Positions 16,798 to 25,270 of a stretch of 64,000 bases of DNA are shown in pieces. Source of the DNA: Paenibacillus peoriae KCTC 3763 (lineage in GTDB: Bacteria > Bacillota > Bacilli > Paenibacillales > Paenibacillaceae); contig NZ_AGFX01000001.1 in NCBI RefSeq assembly GCF_000236805.1, positions 93,945 to 157,944 on the forward strand, in the 5' to 3' direction. The notes under the pieces were generated by a model. The model made no database searches, was not told where the DNA came from, and saw only the letters and a list, made by a program, of their open reading frames with translations. Every line of letters starts with the position of its first letter. Position 1 is the stretch's first letter. Both the position numbers and the translations under genes were made by a program.

Positions 16798-18144
16798 TTG
16801 TCTTCACTGGACCCTGTATTGCTAAGCCGGATGCTGACCGGAATTACCCTGTTTGTTCATATTGTATTTGCATCCATCGGTGTTGGCATACCCTTAATGA
16901 TTGCACTTGCAGAATGGCGCGGGCTGCGAACCGGTGATCCACATTATACTTTGTTGGCCCGACGGTGGGCGCGGGGGTTTGTCATCACTGTGGCCGTGGG
17001 TGTCGTTACAGGCACTGCGATTGGTCTGCAGCTCAGCCTGCTCTGGCCTACCTTTATGCGGGTGGCTGGACAAGCGATTGCGTTGCCTTTGTTTTTGGAG
17101 ACGTTTGCTTTCTTTATCGAAGCTATATTTCTGGGTACCTACTTGTACACCTGGGATCGGTTTAAAAGCAAATATTTTCACCTGATGCTGCTTATCCCGG
17201 TAGCGCTTGCCTCATCTGCATCAGCGGTTTTTATTACGACTGTAAACTCGTTCATGAACCAGCCTCAAGGCTTTACACTCAAAAATGGAGTCATGACAGA
17301 TATTCATCCCATTCAGGCCATGCTAAATCCAGCTACGCCGACCAAGGTTTCACATGTACTGGCTTCGTCATATACATTAAGCGCCGGGGTGCTGATGGGA
17401 CTGGCTGCTTACAGCATGCTGCGGGGGCGTAATCACCCGTATTTCAAAAAAGCGCTGAAGCTGACGGCTACCTGCACCATTGTGTTTGCCATTAGTACAG
17501 TAATGATCGGAGACGCGTCTGGTAAATTTTTAGCCAAATATCAGCCGGAGAAGCTGGCTGCCGCTGAATGGCATTTTGATACGATGACGCATGCTCCCTT
17601 TGTATATGGCGGCTACATGGATGAAAACGGTGATATCAAGTATGCCCTGAAAGTGCCTTATGCGCTTAGTGTGTTGGCCGGGAATTTGCCTAGTACGGAG
17701 GTCAAGGGATTAAATGATTATCCCGTAGATGAGCGTCCGCCGCTGTCTATCCACTATATGTTTGACCTCAAAATCACCACCGGGGTGCTGATTTTGGTCA
17801 TCCCGTTGCTATATCTGATCCGGGGGCGTTTGCCAGGTCGCAAACCATACCCCAGATGGCTGCTGCTGGCGCTTATTTTGGTCGGACCGATGGCTATGAT
17901 CGCTATTGAACTGGGTTGGATGTTCGCGGAGGTCGGCAGGCAGCCGTGGATTTTACGCGGATACATGAAGGTATCCGAGGCAGCAACCACCTCTACCAGT
18001 GTCGGATGGATGCTGGTGATGTTTGTTATTTTGTATCTAGTGTTGTGCTTCTCGGCCATTAAGGTACTCAGCAAGCTATTCCGTAATAAGGATGCGGTAG
18101 AAGAGATGAAGCAGTTGGGCATGGAAGGGGCTGAAAGCAAGTGA
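16798..18144 (+). CDS. cydA: Cytochrome bd oxidase subunit I
   Basis: A 448-residue integral membrane subunit that oxidises quinol and reduces oxygen to water. H21 in LFVHIVFASIGVG is the expected haem ligand of the first helix, and EVGRQPWILRGYMKVSEA contains the conserved GRQPW motif. About nine membrane helices are visible, with a short Q-loop typical of Firmicutes. The TTG start has AAGGAG 10 bases before it. cydB overlaps by 4 bases. High oxygen affinity suits growth at low oxygen. Confidence 0.96.
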   Translation: MSSLDPVLLSRMLTGITLFVHIVFASIGVGIPLMIALAEWRGLRTGDPHYTLLARRWARGFVITVAVGVVTGTAIGLQLSLLWPTFMRVAGQAIALPLFLETFAFFIEAIFLGTYLYTWDRFKSKYFHLMLLIPVALASSASAVFITTVNSFMNQPQGFTLKNGVMTDIHPIQAMLNPATPTKVSHVLASSYTLSAGVLMGLAAYSMLRGRNHPYFKKALKLTATCTIVFAISTVMIGDASGKFLAKYQPEKLAAAEWHFDTMTHAPFVYGGYMDENGDIKYALKVPYALSVLAGNLPSTEVKGLNDYPVDERPPLSIHYMFDLKITTGVLILVIPLLYLIRGRLPGRKPYPRWLLLALILVGPMAMIAIELGWMFAEVGRQPWILRGYMKVSEAATTSTSVGWMLVMFVILYLVLCFSAIKVLSKLFRNKDAVEEMKQLGMEGAESK

Positions 18145-19172
18145 GCTATGAAATTGTCGGTATCGCCATTTTGTGGACCTTCCTGTTCGGTTATTTGATT
18201 GTGGCTTCTATTGATTTTGGTGCAGGCTTTTTCAGCTTTTACAGTGTGTTGACAGGCCACCAAAACAAAATCCACAATATCATTCAACGCTATCTATCCC
18301 CGGTGTGGGAGGTAACGAATGTATTTCTCATCTTTTTCGTGGTGGGATTGAACGGGTTTTTCCCGGATGCGGCTTATTACTATGGGACGGCGTTACTCGT
18401 TCCCGGCAGTATTGCGATTGTGCTGCTCGCGATTCGGGGAGTGTATTATGCGTACAATACGTATGGGCATTCTGGGACCAATAATATCGTCTACATGGCG
18501 TTGTACGGTGCGACGGGGCTGCTGATTCCGGCGGCACTGTCTACGGTTCTCGCCATTTCGGAAGGCGGCATTATTGTGGAAAACAGCACAGGTGTTCATC
18601 TGCAATGGGGCCAGCTATTAAGCAACCCCTATACGTGGGCAGTTATTATTTTGGCGCTGGTGAGTGTGCTGTATATATCGGCGATGTTTTTGTCCTTTTA
18701 TGCCAAAAGGGCGGGAGACAAGGTCGCTTTCGAAATTGTACGGGGATACGCACTGTTCTGGAGTGCTCCCACAATTATGGCGAGTCTGTTCGCATTTTTG
18801 CAGATTAACAAACAAAATCCGGACCATTTTGCCAATATGCTGAGTATGGCCTGGATGTTTGTTGCCTCCTTCATATGCTTTGTGGGAGCTGTTTATCTGG
18901 TATGGCAACGACGTCATTTGGGAACCTCATTCATCCTGGTAATGCTGCAATTTGCATTTGCCTGGTATGGCTATGGTCGCTCGCATCTTCCGTATGTTTT
19001 GTATCCCTACATTAATGTGCATGCCAGCTTTACGAATTCTGCGATGGCGTATGCCTTGATTACGGCGTTTAGTGCGGGTCTGCTGGTGCTGATTCCTTCG
19101 CTGATTTTGATCTTGAGACTGTTCCTGTTCGATGCAAAATATGTGCGAGGACAAGCGGGGAAGAAAGGGTGA
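18141..19172 (+). CDS. cydB: Cytochrome bd oxidase subunit II
   Basis: A 343-residue partner of CydA with about nine helices. The first helix and loop FGYLIVASIDFGAGFFSFY are diagnostic. The GTG start overlaps the cydA stop by 4 bases, so the two are translationally coupled. The cydDC exporter usually needed for assembly is not in this window. Confidence 0.95.
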   Translation: MSYEIVGIAILWTFLFGYLIVASIDFGAGFFSFYSVLTGHQNKIHNIIQRYLSPVWEVTNVFLIFFVVGLNGFFPDAAYYYGTALLVPGSIAIVLLAIRGVYYAYNTYGHSGTNNIVYMALYGATGLLIPAALSTVLAISEGGIIVENSTGVHLQWGQLLSNPYTWAVIILALVSVLYISAMFLSFYAKRAGDKVAFEIVRGYALFWSAPTIMASLFAFLQINKQNPDHFANMLSMAWMFVASFICFVGAVYLVWQRRHLGTSFILVMLQFAFAWYGYGRSHLPYVLYPYINVHASFTNSAMAYALITAFSAGLLVLIPSLILILRLFLFDAKYVRGQAGKKG

Positions 19173-19178
19173 GCTAGC

Positions 19179-19289
19179 GTGGCTGCTTTCGAGCATTTTA
19201 CGATTATGTACGAGTCGCCTATCATTATTGTCGTGGCGATTGTGTTTTTGTTTATCTATTCGGCACGCTTTAAAAATCCGCAGGACTAA
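19179..19289 (+). CDS. cydS: CydS-type small subunit of cytochrome bd oxidase
   Basis: A 36-residue peptide with a GTG start 6 bases after the cydB stop and GGGTGA just upstream. It has a short polar N-terminus (MAAFEHFTIMYESP), one hydrophobic helix (IIIVVAIVFLFIYSA) and a basic end (RFKNPQD). Size, topology and position match CydS, the third bd-oxidase subunit seen in the Geobacillus structure. It is followed by a terminator. The call is strong on context but not confirmed by alignment. Confidence 0.75.
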   Translation: MAAFEHFTIMYESPIIIVVAIVFLFIYSARFKNPQD

Positions 19290-19305
19290 CAGCGGCATTG
19301 GAAAC

Positions 19306-19335
19306 GGGCCTTCCTGATCATGAGGAGGGTCCTTT
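19306..19335 (+). terminator. Probable terminator of the cyd operon
   Basis: A 10-base stem (GGGCCTTCCT with AGGAGGGTCC, containing G-T pairs), 7-base loop, and a short T-run. Confidence 0.6.
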
Positions 19336-19531
19336 GATGTGCCTCAATGTGCCTTGATGCATGCTGTGGAATTTCCTTTGCAGATTTCCATTGGATTGGG
19401 GATTGAATTATACTTTACATAGATCAGCATGTAGTATCATTTGGTTTTCATACTCACGTATAAAATATATAGATGAATGCAACCCTTTGGATCACTTGGG
19501 AGAACGGGTTTGTCAGGGAGGGAACTACATC

Positions 19532-20542
19532 ATGCCCAAAGTTCGTTTTAACAATATGGATCATGTCAATACGGATAAAACCATCAAGCAATTCAGGCAA
19601 TGGCGGCAGGAACGTCGCAGCAAAACAAAGGATTATACGTTTGTTGTTCCAAATCATCCCCCGGAGCTGGAGTTTTTGCACAGTAATCGGGACATGACGA
19701 CAGCAACCTGGGTGGGCCATTCCACCTTTTTCATCCAGTATCTTGGGCTGAATATCATCACCGATCCGGTATGGGCCGAGCGTATGGCCTTGGACAAAAG
19801 GCTGGCTCCGCCTGGCATTCGCATTCAGGATGTGCCGCCGCTGGACATCATTCTGTTGTCCCATTCGCATTATGACCACTTACATATACAATCGCTACGC
19901 AAATTATATCGTGCAGACACACTTATGCTTGTACCTTCGGGACTAAAGTCGAAAATGATCCGCAAAGGCTTTCGCAATTGCCATGAGCTGCAATGGTGGG
20001 AGCATTTTACGGTAGGCGGGGTGCGGATTACATTTGTTCCGGCACAGCACTGGACCAGGCGTACGCCGTTTGATACCAACACCTCACATTGGGGTGGGTA
20101 CGTACTGCAAAGTGAGCAGCAGGTGATCGGCTCTGCCACATCCGTTGCCGACTCGGATTCTCATGCAGACTCAGACTCGGCGGGTGTACCAACGTTGTAT
20201 TTTGTGGGAGACACCGGGTATTTTCGTGGTTTTAAGGAGATTGGCGAGCGTTTTGCCATTGACCTGACCTTTATGCCGATTGGCGCGTATGAACCGGAAT
20301 GGTTCATGACCTCGCAGCATGTGACACCGGAGGAGGCATTGCAGGGATTTGTGGATTGCGGCGCGGATCAGATGATTCCGATGCATTATGGAGCCTTTAA
20401 GCTGGCGGATGATACGCCGAGAGAGGCGCTGGATCGTCTCGAAGCAGAGCGTGAGCGTTTGGGTATTGCGAAGGAGCGTATCCATGTACTGGGGCACGGA
20501 GAGACGCTGAAAATTAGGCGCCGGTGCTCGACAACCATCTGA
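19532..20542 (+). CDS. MBL-fold metallohydrolase (NAPE-PLD/UlaG-like)
   Basis: A 336-residue metallo-beta-lactamase-fold hydrolase. WVGHSTFFIQ near residue 65 and LLSHSHYDHLH, the HxHxDH di-metal motif, near residue 110 are characteristic of the NAPE-phospholipase D/UlaG branch; VGDTGYF and MPIGAYEP follow. A Ser/Asp-rich insert (ADSDSHADSDSAG) lies near residue 205. The substrate is unknown. The frame is open from 19361, but GGAGGG about 11 bases before the ATG at 19532 supports the shorter protein. Confidence 0.85.
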   Translation: MPKVRFNNMDHVNTDKTIKQFRQWRQERRSKTKDYTFVVPNHPPELEFLHSNRDMTTATWVGHSTFFIQYLGLNIITDPVWAERMALDKRLAPPGIRIQDVPPLDIILLSHSHYDHLHIQSLRKLYRADTLMLVPSGLKSKMIRKGFRNCHELQWWEHFTVGGVRITFVPAQHWTRRTPFDTNTSHWGGYVLQSEQQVIGSATSVADSDSHADSDSAGVPTLYFVGDTGYFRGFKEIGERFAIDLTFMPIGAYEPEWFMTSQHVTPEEALQGFVDCGADQMIPMHYGAFKLADDTPREALDRLEAERERLGIAKERIHVLGHGETLKIRRRCSTTI

Positions 20543-20565
20543 GGAGTTAGACAAAATACTTATCG

Positions 20566-20615
20566 AAAAAAGCGACCCTGCGGACAAAGGATGTTGTCTG
20601 CGGAGCCGCTTTTTT
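20566..20615. terminator. Bidirectional terminator
   Basis: AAAAAAGCG at 20566 pairs with CGCTTTTTT ending at 20615, with the inner arms GCGGACA and TGTCTGC. It separates the convergent MBL and IsdG-type genes. Confidence 0.8.
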
Positions 20616-20637
20616 GTTGTGAGGCTGTGTTTCAGGA

Positions 20638-20988
20638 TTAAACGGCTTTGGTATTGCTAGCCAAAGAGGAATCGTTGTTGGCGATAGGGTGACGAACAAT
20701 TTTAACTTCATAAAACGTGATTTTATTTTCAATAATATAGTCCGGAATTTGGCGGTGGCTATGGGATTCGCGGAATGCTTCGCTTTTGGTCCAGGCTTGG
20801 AAATTGTCTTTTTCCTTCCAGCGTGTGCTGATCGTTACTTCCTCATAATCCTCCGTATTTTCAGTCAACAGCACTTCCAGACCGAGGAAGCCTTCCATTT
20901 TCTCTACCTTTCCTTCTTTGTTGAAGCGTTCGATGAGCAGATGGGCATTGCCCGGCGTGACTTTAGACGTATTGGTAACGATAACCAT
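20638..20988 (-). CDS. isdG: IsdG-family haem-degrading monooxygenase
   Basis: A 116-residue ABM-domain protein. The IsdG catalytic residues are all at the expected places: N6 ([10 protein letters not shown]), W66 ([10 protein letters not shown]) and H76 (ESHSHRQ), one position earlier than in S. aureus IsdG. Such enzymes open haem in the cytoplasm and release iron. The ATG at 20988 lies 2 bases after the stop of the ABC ATPase, whose last codons supply the AGGAGG ribosome site, so translation is coupled. This places haem breakdown as the final step of the import operon. Confidence 0.9.
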   Translation of the reverse strand: MVIVTNTSKVTPGNAHLLIERFNKEGKVEKMEGFLGLEVLLTENTEDYEEVTISTRWKEKDNFQAWTKSEAFRESHSHRQIPDYIIENKITFYEVKIVRHPIANNDSSLASNTKAV

Positions 20989-20990
20989 AT

Positions 20991-21782
20991 TTAAATTCCT
21001 CCTGAATGATGTGGTATGGTCGGTATAATGACCGGATAGCCAGCCTCGAATTTGATCGTGGCGTTCATTTCATAAATGTCGCGAAGAAAAGCAGACGTCA
21101 AAATCTGACGGGGTTCGCCGGCAACGGCAATTCGTCCTCTTTTAAGCGCAATCATATGATGACAATAGGCCGCAGCTTGCTGCAAATCATGCAGTACCAT
21201 AACAATCGTCAAGCCGGACTCGTGATTGATACGCCGCAGCATATCCATAACCTCAAATTGGTGGGCGATATCCAGAAAAGTGGTCGGTTCATCAAGCAAA
21301 AGAATACCTGTCTGTTGGGCCAAAGCCATTGCAATTCGTGCTTTTTGTTGTTCACCTCCCGATAGAGTATGGAACATCCGATCCGCATAGGGCTTGATGC
21401 CCGTGATTTCCATGACCTTATCTACGATAAGCTGGTCCTGTCCGGTATGGCGTATTCTCAAGCCTTGGGCATGAGGAGACCTTCCGTAAGCGACCAGCTC
21501 ACGAACCGTTAATAATGGCAGCATATCCTTCATTTGCGGCAGCATCGTAATGGTCTGGGCAAAATCGCGCCGTTTGTAATCCTCTACTTGCTTGCCCAGT
21601 ACGGAAACCTGCCCGTGGTCCTGCTTGAGCAGCCGGGTTATAATGCGCAGAAGTGTAGATTTGCCTGAGCCGTTGGGGCCGACAATTGCGGTGAGCTGCC
21701 CGGAGGGCAAGGTGATGTTGACATCATCCAGTTGGAAATATCCGCGTTGTAAGGAGAGATGCTCACCCTGAATGGCTGTCAT
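20991..21782 (-). CDS. Iron/haem ABC transporter ATPase, leftward system
   Basis: A 263-residue FecE/HmuV-type ATPase. Walker [13 protein letters not shown] lies near residue 37, the signature [15 protein letters not shown] near residue 140, and Walker [14 protein letters not shown] follows. It powers the permease encoded just upstream; its start overlaps that gene's stop by 4 bases (ATGA). Haem rather than siderophore transport is inferred from the adjoining haem oxygenase and NEAT genes. Confidence 0.92.
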   Translation of the reverse strand: MTAIQGEHLSLQRGYFQLDDVNITLPSGQLTAIVGPNGSGKSTLLRIITRLLKQDHGQVSVLGKQVEDYKRRDFAQTITMLPQMKDMLPLLTVRELVAYGRSPHAQGLRIRHTGQDQLIVDKVMEITGIKPYADRMFHTLSGGEQQKARIAMALAQQTGILLLDEPTTFLDIAHQFEVMDMLRRINHESGLTIVMVLHDLQQAAAYCHHMIALKRGRIAVAGEPRQILTSAFLRDIYEMNATIKFEAGYPVIIPTIPHHSGGI

Positions 21783-22777
21783 CTGAAATTCCCCCGTTTC
21801 TTGAGCAGGATTAAGAAGAACGGCGCCCCGATGGCAGCCAGCAAAATACCTACAGGCAGCTCAATCGGATCAAACCAGGAGCGTGCTACCGTATCCGCCA
21901 GGACAACCAGTGTCCCACCGCCCAGTATGGAAAGGGGGAGGAGGAAACGATAATCCTCCCCAAGGAGCAGCCGTATGACATGGGGAACGACCAGTCCTAC
22001 GAAACCGATCAGTCCGGCTACACTGACCGCCGTACCGGCGAGCAGGGCAGAGAGCAGGATAATCAGCAGACGTTGAAGCTCTACCCGCTGGCCGAGCAGC
22101 TGTGCTGAATCGTCGCCCAGCAACAGCAAATTGGCGGGCTTGATCGCAAACAGGGAGGCGATTAAGCCAATGATGGCGTAAGGTGCCATGAACTCCAGGT
22201 GATGCCAGCTTCGTCCGTTTAATCCACCGGATAGCCAAGGGAGAACGGCCTGAACGCGGTCGCTGTACATGACCATCACGCCATTAGTGAAGGCACCGAG
22301 CAGCGCATTGATCGCAACACCGGCTAGCACAATTTTGACCGGGGAAGCCCCTCGGTCCCATGCCAGCAGGTAAATGACGAGTGCGCTCAGAAAGGCACCC
22401 AAAAAGGCCGTTACCGGAAGAAGGTAGCTAAGCTGTGGGAGCATGACCATCGTGATGACGGCAGCGAGCCCACCTCCTGCTGATACCCCGATAATACCAG
22501 GGTCGGCCAGTGGATTTTTCATGACTCCCTGAAGAAGGGCTCCGGATGCTGCGAGACAAGCTCCTACAAGCAAACCCACGAGTACTCTGGGCAGCCGCAG
22601 ATCCATCAGGATTGTGCGATATGTAGAGTCATGGTTATGTAGCAAAACCCGATTGATTTCTTGTAGCGGGATCGACACCGAACCGTAGGCCAGACCGTAC
22701 ACAGACACGGCTAGCAGTAAAATCGGAAGGGTAATCCAGGCGATCGTGCGTCTTCTGGCACGCTGTACTTTGTTCAT
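21779..22777 (-). CDS. FecCD-family ABC permease, leftward system
   Basis: A 332-residue membrane protein with about ten hydrophobic helices. RLPRVLVGLLVGACLAASGALLQGVMKNPLADPGIIG is the hallmark block of BtuC/FecCD permeases (residues about 60-95), and GFVGLVVPHVIRLLLG follows in the second half. It transports the ligand delivered by the lipoprotein encoded 3 bases upstream. Confidence 0.93.
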   Translation of the reverse strand: MNKVQRARRRTIAWITLPILLLAVSVYGLAYGSVSIPLQEINRVLLHNHDSTYRTILMDLRLPRVLVGLLVGACLAASGALLQGVMKNPLADPGIIGVSAGGGLAAVITMVMLPQLSYLLPVTAFLGAFLSALVIYLLAWDRGASPVKIVLAGVAINALLGAFTNGVMVMYSDRVQAVLPWLSGGLNGRSWHHLEFMAPYAIIGLIASLFAIKPANLLLLGDDSAQLLGQRVELQRLLIILLSALLAGTAVSVAGLIGFVGLVVPHVIRLLLGEDYRFLLPLSILGGGTLVVLADTVARSWFDPIELPVGILLAAIGAPFFLILLKKRGNFR

Positions 22778-22780
22778 CGC

Positions 22781-23761
22781 CTATTTCGCCGGATACAGCT
22801 TGTCATGCATCAAATCCAGCGCCTTTGTCACTCGTGATCCCGGATTCGTTCCGAACAGATCTGAAGGCAGCACCTCGACTTGATTGTTTTTGACCGCCCG
22901 AATTCCGTTCCAGGCTGCATTTTCCTGCATTTCCTTTAAAAATGCCGCTTTGACTTCATCCGTATTGCCATGGGTCATGATGAAGATGTAATCAGGGTCG
23001 GCCTGTATGATGCGCTCTGTGTTCAGCTGTGCATATTGAGGGAAATTTTGCAGACCCGGAAAATCAGCGGCAATATTGGAGCCGCCTGCAAGCTCCAGAA
23101 TGTTTCCACCCAGTGAATTCGGCAATGCCGCCATATACGTGGCCGGGGCTCCGTAGACCAGCAGCACCTTCGGTTTGGCGCTGGAGGCAGTTACCTTTTG
23201 CAGCTTGGTTATCTGTTGGTCAATTTGCTCATTCAGCTTTGTGGCCTGAGCCTGCTTTTGCAGTAATTGTCCAAATAAAGTAATTTGCGATCGAATATCC
23301 TGGACAGAATTGGCTCCAGTCAGCAGCAGCTGTGAACCGACTCCTTCAATGGCCGGAATGTCCTTTTCATTCATAGGGTAATTGCCCAATACAACATCCG
23401 GTTTGAGCATCGTAATTTTCTCCAGATCGACCTCATGAGTGGAGCCTACCTGCTGAACGTTCTCAGCGGCTGGGACGACGGAAGGTCCATTCGAGTTGGG
23501 TCTGCCAACGGCAGTTCCTCCCAGAGCATATATAATATCCAGATCACCGTTGCTTAACGCCACGATATGTTGAGGTACACCTTGGAACGCCAACGTCCGC
23601 TTGGAAAAATCAGTAACCTGAATCGCCGCATCGCTTGCCCGGCTTGAAGTAGTAGATACAGATGCATTAGTTGGTTTGTGATCTGCGGTCGGAGCGCCAC
23701 TACTGCATCCGGTGACTGCCAATAAAAGCGCAGCGGATGACCACAACACATAAGATTTCAT
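22781..23761 (-). CDS. Haem/iron-complex binding lipoprotein, leftward system
   Basis: A 326-residue extracellular binding protein. The lipobox LAVTGC places the lipidated cysteine at C19, followed by a Ser/Thr-rich linker. The body is a class III (TroA-like) fold. H109 (VGSTHEVD) and H264 (FIMTHGNTD) fall where IsdE-type proteins hold the two haem ligands, although IsdE has Met at the first. The upstream frame is open, but AGGAGG 6 bases before the ATG at 23761 and the signal peptide fix the start. Two Fur boxes lie directly upstream. Confidence 0.88.
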   Translation of the reverse strand: MKSYVLWSSAALLLAVTGCSSGAPTADHKPTNASVSTTSSRASDAAIQVTDFSKRTLAFQGVPQHIVALSNGDLDIIYALGGTAVGRPNSNGPSVVPAAENVQQVGSTHEVDLEKITMLKPDVVLGNYPMNEKDIPAIEGVGSQLLLTGANSVQDIRSQITLFGQLLQKQAQATKLNEQIDQQITKLQKVTASSAKPKVLLVYGAPATYMAALPNSLGGNILELAGGSNIAADFPGLQNFPQYAQLNTERIIQADPDYIFIMTHGNTDEVKAAFLKEMQENAAWNGIRAVKNNQVEVLPSDLFGTNPGSRVTKALDLMHDKLYPAK

Positions 23762-23790
23762 GTCATTCCTCCTGCAATTTCGAGTTGAAC

Positions 23791-23809
23791 AATAATGATA
23801 ATCATTTTC
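23791..23809. promoter_or_regulatory. Fur box 1 of the leftward haem operon
   Basis: AATAATGATAATCATTTTC matches 17 of 19 positions of the classical Fur consensus, 30 bases upstream of the lipoprotein start and downstream of the predicted promoter. Confidence 0.88.
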
Positions 23810-23821
23810 ATTTAAGCATAA

Positions 23822-23840
23822 GAAAATGATAATGAATATC
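23822..23840. promoter_or_regulatory. Fur box 2 of the leftward haem operon
   Basis: GAAAATGATAATGAATATC matches 16 of 19 consensus positions and overlaps the predicted -10 hexamer. Confidence 0.8.
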
Positions 23841-23855
23841 AATGGGGATTGTCAA
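23826..23855 (-). promoter_or_regulatory. Promoter of the leftward haem operon
   Basis: On the minus strand TTGACA (23855-23850), 18 bases, then TATCAT (23831-23826). Fur box 2 covers the -10. Confidence 0.65.
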
Positions 23856-23989
23856 TCGAAAAAAACAAAATTTTAAATAAATTTCGAATTGAAAATGAGG
23901 TGAGAGTTGTTCATGGTATAGGGGGAGATGCCCCAAATTTTTCTTAAAAAATAGCATATATCAAGGATTTATAACCACGCAAATATATA

Positions 23990-24019
23990 TTGACATTTTC
24001 GAAAAGTGTAAGATATATT
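23990..24019 (+). promoter_or_regulatory. Upstream rightward promoter
   Basis: TTGACA, 18 bases, then TATATT, a near-consensus sigma-A promoter 140 bases before the first NEAT gene. It is not covered by a recognisable Fur box. A small hairpin with a T-run at 24074-24097 lies about 70 bases downstream. Confidence 0.55.
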
Positions 24020-24073
24020 GATGATGGGTTCACTTGATTTTGCGAATTTCTGGAATAGAGAGGTGGGGAGAAA

Positions 24074-24097
24074 AGCTCAGGTAAGAGCTATTTTTTT
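24074..24097 (+). terminator. Short hairpin with T-run in the NEAT operon leader
   Basis: AGCTC, 6-base loop, GAGCT, then A and seven T. The stem is short, so termination would be partial at best. Confidence 0.4.
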
Positions 24098-24107
24098 AAA
24101 ATATCAA

Positions 24108-24135
24108 TTGAGAATGATAATCAATTAGTTATATT
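24108..24135 (+). promoter_or_regulatory. Fur-controlled promoter of the NEAT operon
   Basis: TTGAGA, 16 bases, then TATATT. A Fur-like box at 24110-24128 (GAGAATGATAATCAATTAG, 14 of 19 positions) fills the -35 and spacer, so Fur binding would exclude RNA polymerase. Confidence 0.7.
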
Positions 24136-24160
24136 CTCGTGGGGAGGGACTGCTGTCAAA

Positions 24161-24676
24161 ATGAAGAAGGGGTTTTCTGCAATTATTGCTGCGTTTCTGC
24201 TGGTGAGTATGCTGGGCTTTTGGCCAACTTCGTCATCTGTAGGAGCCGCTGCGGCTTCTCCGAAATTGGCGGATGGTACATACACGCTCAAATACAATAT
24301 TCTCAAGGCAGAAAATGATTCGGTATCCATGGCTAATGATTATTTTGAGAAGCCGGCTAAATTGTATGTGAAAAAAGGTCAGATGACCATGCAAATCAAG
24401 CTGAACCATAGCGAATGGACAACCGGGTTTAAAGTAGATTACAAAGGCAAAATCATGGATACCAAGGTCATCCAAAAGGATGCCAAAACCGATACCCGAA
24501 TTGTACAATTTCCAATTGCAAGTGTGAACAGCCCGCTGATCTCTAAAATTCATGTTACTGTTCCTGCGTATAACTACGATCATGACTACACGATCCGCTT
24601 TGCGTTTGATTCCAAAAGTGTCAAAAAAGTGGCAGCTGTGCAGTCTGCGAAATCATCCAAATCTTCCAAGAAGTAA
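24161..24676 (+). CDS. Secreted single-NEAT-domain haem-binding protein 1
   Basis: A 171-residue exported protein with a signal peptide to about residue 30 (cleavage near VGAAAAS) and one NEAT domain (about 36-155). Strand 8 has Y139-D-H-D-Y143, the Y-x3-Y haem-ligand motif of IsdA/IsdC, and the lip helix has SMANDYFEKP with the conserved Ser and Met. The C-terminus is a Lys/Ser tail (SAKSSKSSKK) with no sortase or other anchor signal, suggesting a free or wall-associated hemophore. GGGAGGG precedes the ATG by about 12 bases. First gene of the rightward haem operon. Confidence 0.9.
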   Translation: MKKGFSAIIAAFLLVSMLGFWPTSSSVGAAAASPKLADGTYTLKYNILKAENDSVSMANDYFEKPAKLYVKKGQMTMQIKLNHSEWTTGFKVDYKGKIMDTKVIQKDAKTDTRIVQFPIASVNSPLISKIHVTVPAYNYDHDYTIRFAFDSKSVKKVAAVQSAKSSKSSKK

Positions 24677-24746
24677 TTCAAACATCTTTATCGTTCATAA
24701 AATCAACATAAATTCAATCATAAACCATTGAGGAGTGTGTGTAGAT

Positions 24747-25214
24747 ATGAATATGGTAATGAGGCGTTTTGAGCAATTTTCTTTGAAGAAGGTTTTTGTG
24801 GCATTGATCATGACAGCACTTGTTTTTGCACTCGTTGCTCCACTTTCAGCTAAAGCGGCGGCGGCAGACGGCACATACACCGTAAACTATACGGTTTTGA
24901 AGGATCAAACGAATGAAACGTCCCGATTGGACAGCTACCTGGCGAAACCAGCTCAGGTCATTGTAGCCAATGGCAAAAATGTCGTTCGTCTGACTGTGAA
25001 AAGCAGCAACCTGATCACGGCGTTCAAAGTAGAGCAAAACGGTCAATTGACTGACGCCACGGTTGTAAGCACCGATTCTGCCAGCAACACTCGTGTTGTT
25101 GAGTTCGAGATTGCTGATCTGAATGCCAAAGTGAATGCTTATGCTGAAATCTCAATTCCGGTGATCGGCTACACAGGGAAGTACGATGTACAACTGCAAT
25201 TCGCAGGCATTTAA
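24747..25214 (+). CDS. Secreted single-NEAT-domain haem-binding protein 2
   Basis: A 155-residue exported protein: signal peptide to about residue 34 (ending SAKAAAA) and one NEAT domain reaching the C-terminus. The ligand motif is Y142-T-G-K-Y146; the lip helix is SRLDSYLAKP, with Leu where the others have Met. No anchor is present. An in-frame GTG at 24735 exists, but AGGAG 11 bases before the ATG at 24747 supports the latter. Its first 35 residues closely resemble those of the next gene, so the two are tandem duplicates. Confidence 0.88.
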   Translation: MNMVMRRFEQFSLKKVFVALIMTALVFALVAPLSAKAAAADGTYTVNYTVLKDQTNETSRLDSYLAKPAQVIVANGKNVVRLTVKSSNLITAFKVEQNGQLTDATVVSTDSASNTRVVEFEIADLNAKVNAYAEISIPVIGYTGKYDVQLQFAGI

Positions 25215-25270
25215 GGGAAAACGAAGTCCAGGCTTTTCAAAAACTAAAATAAATAAAAGGAGATTTGGAT

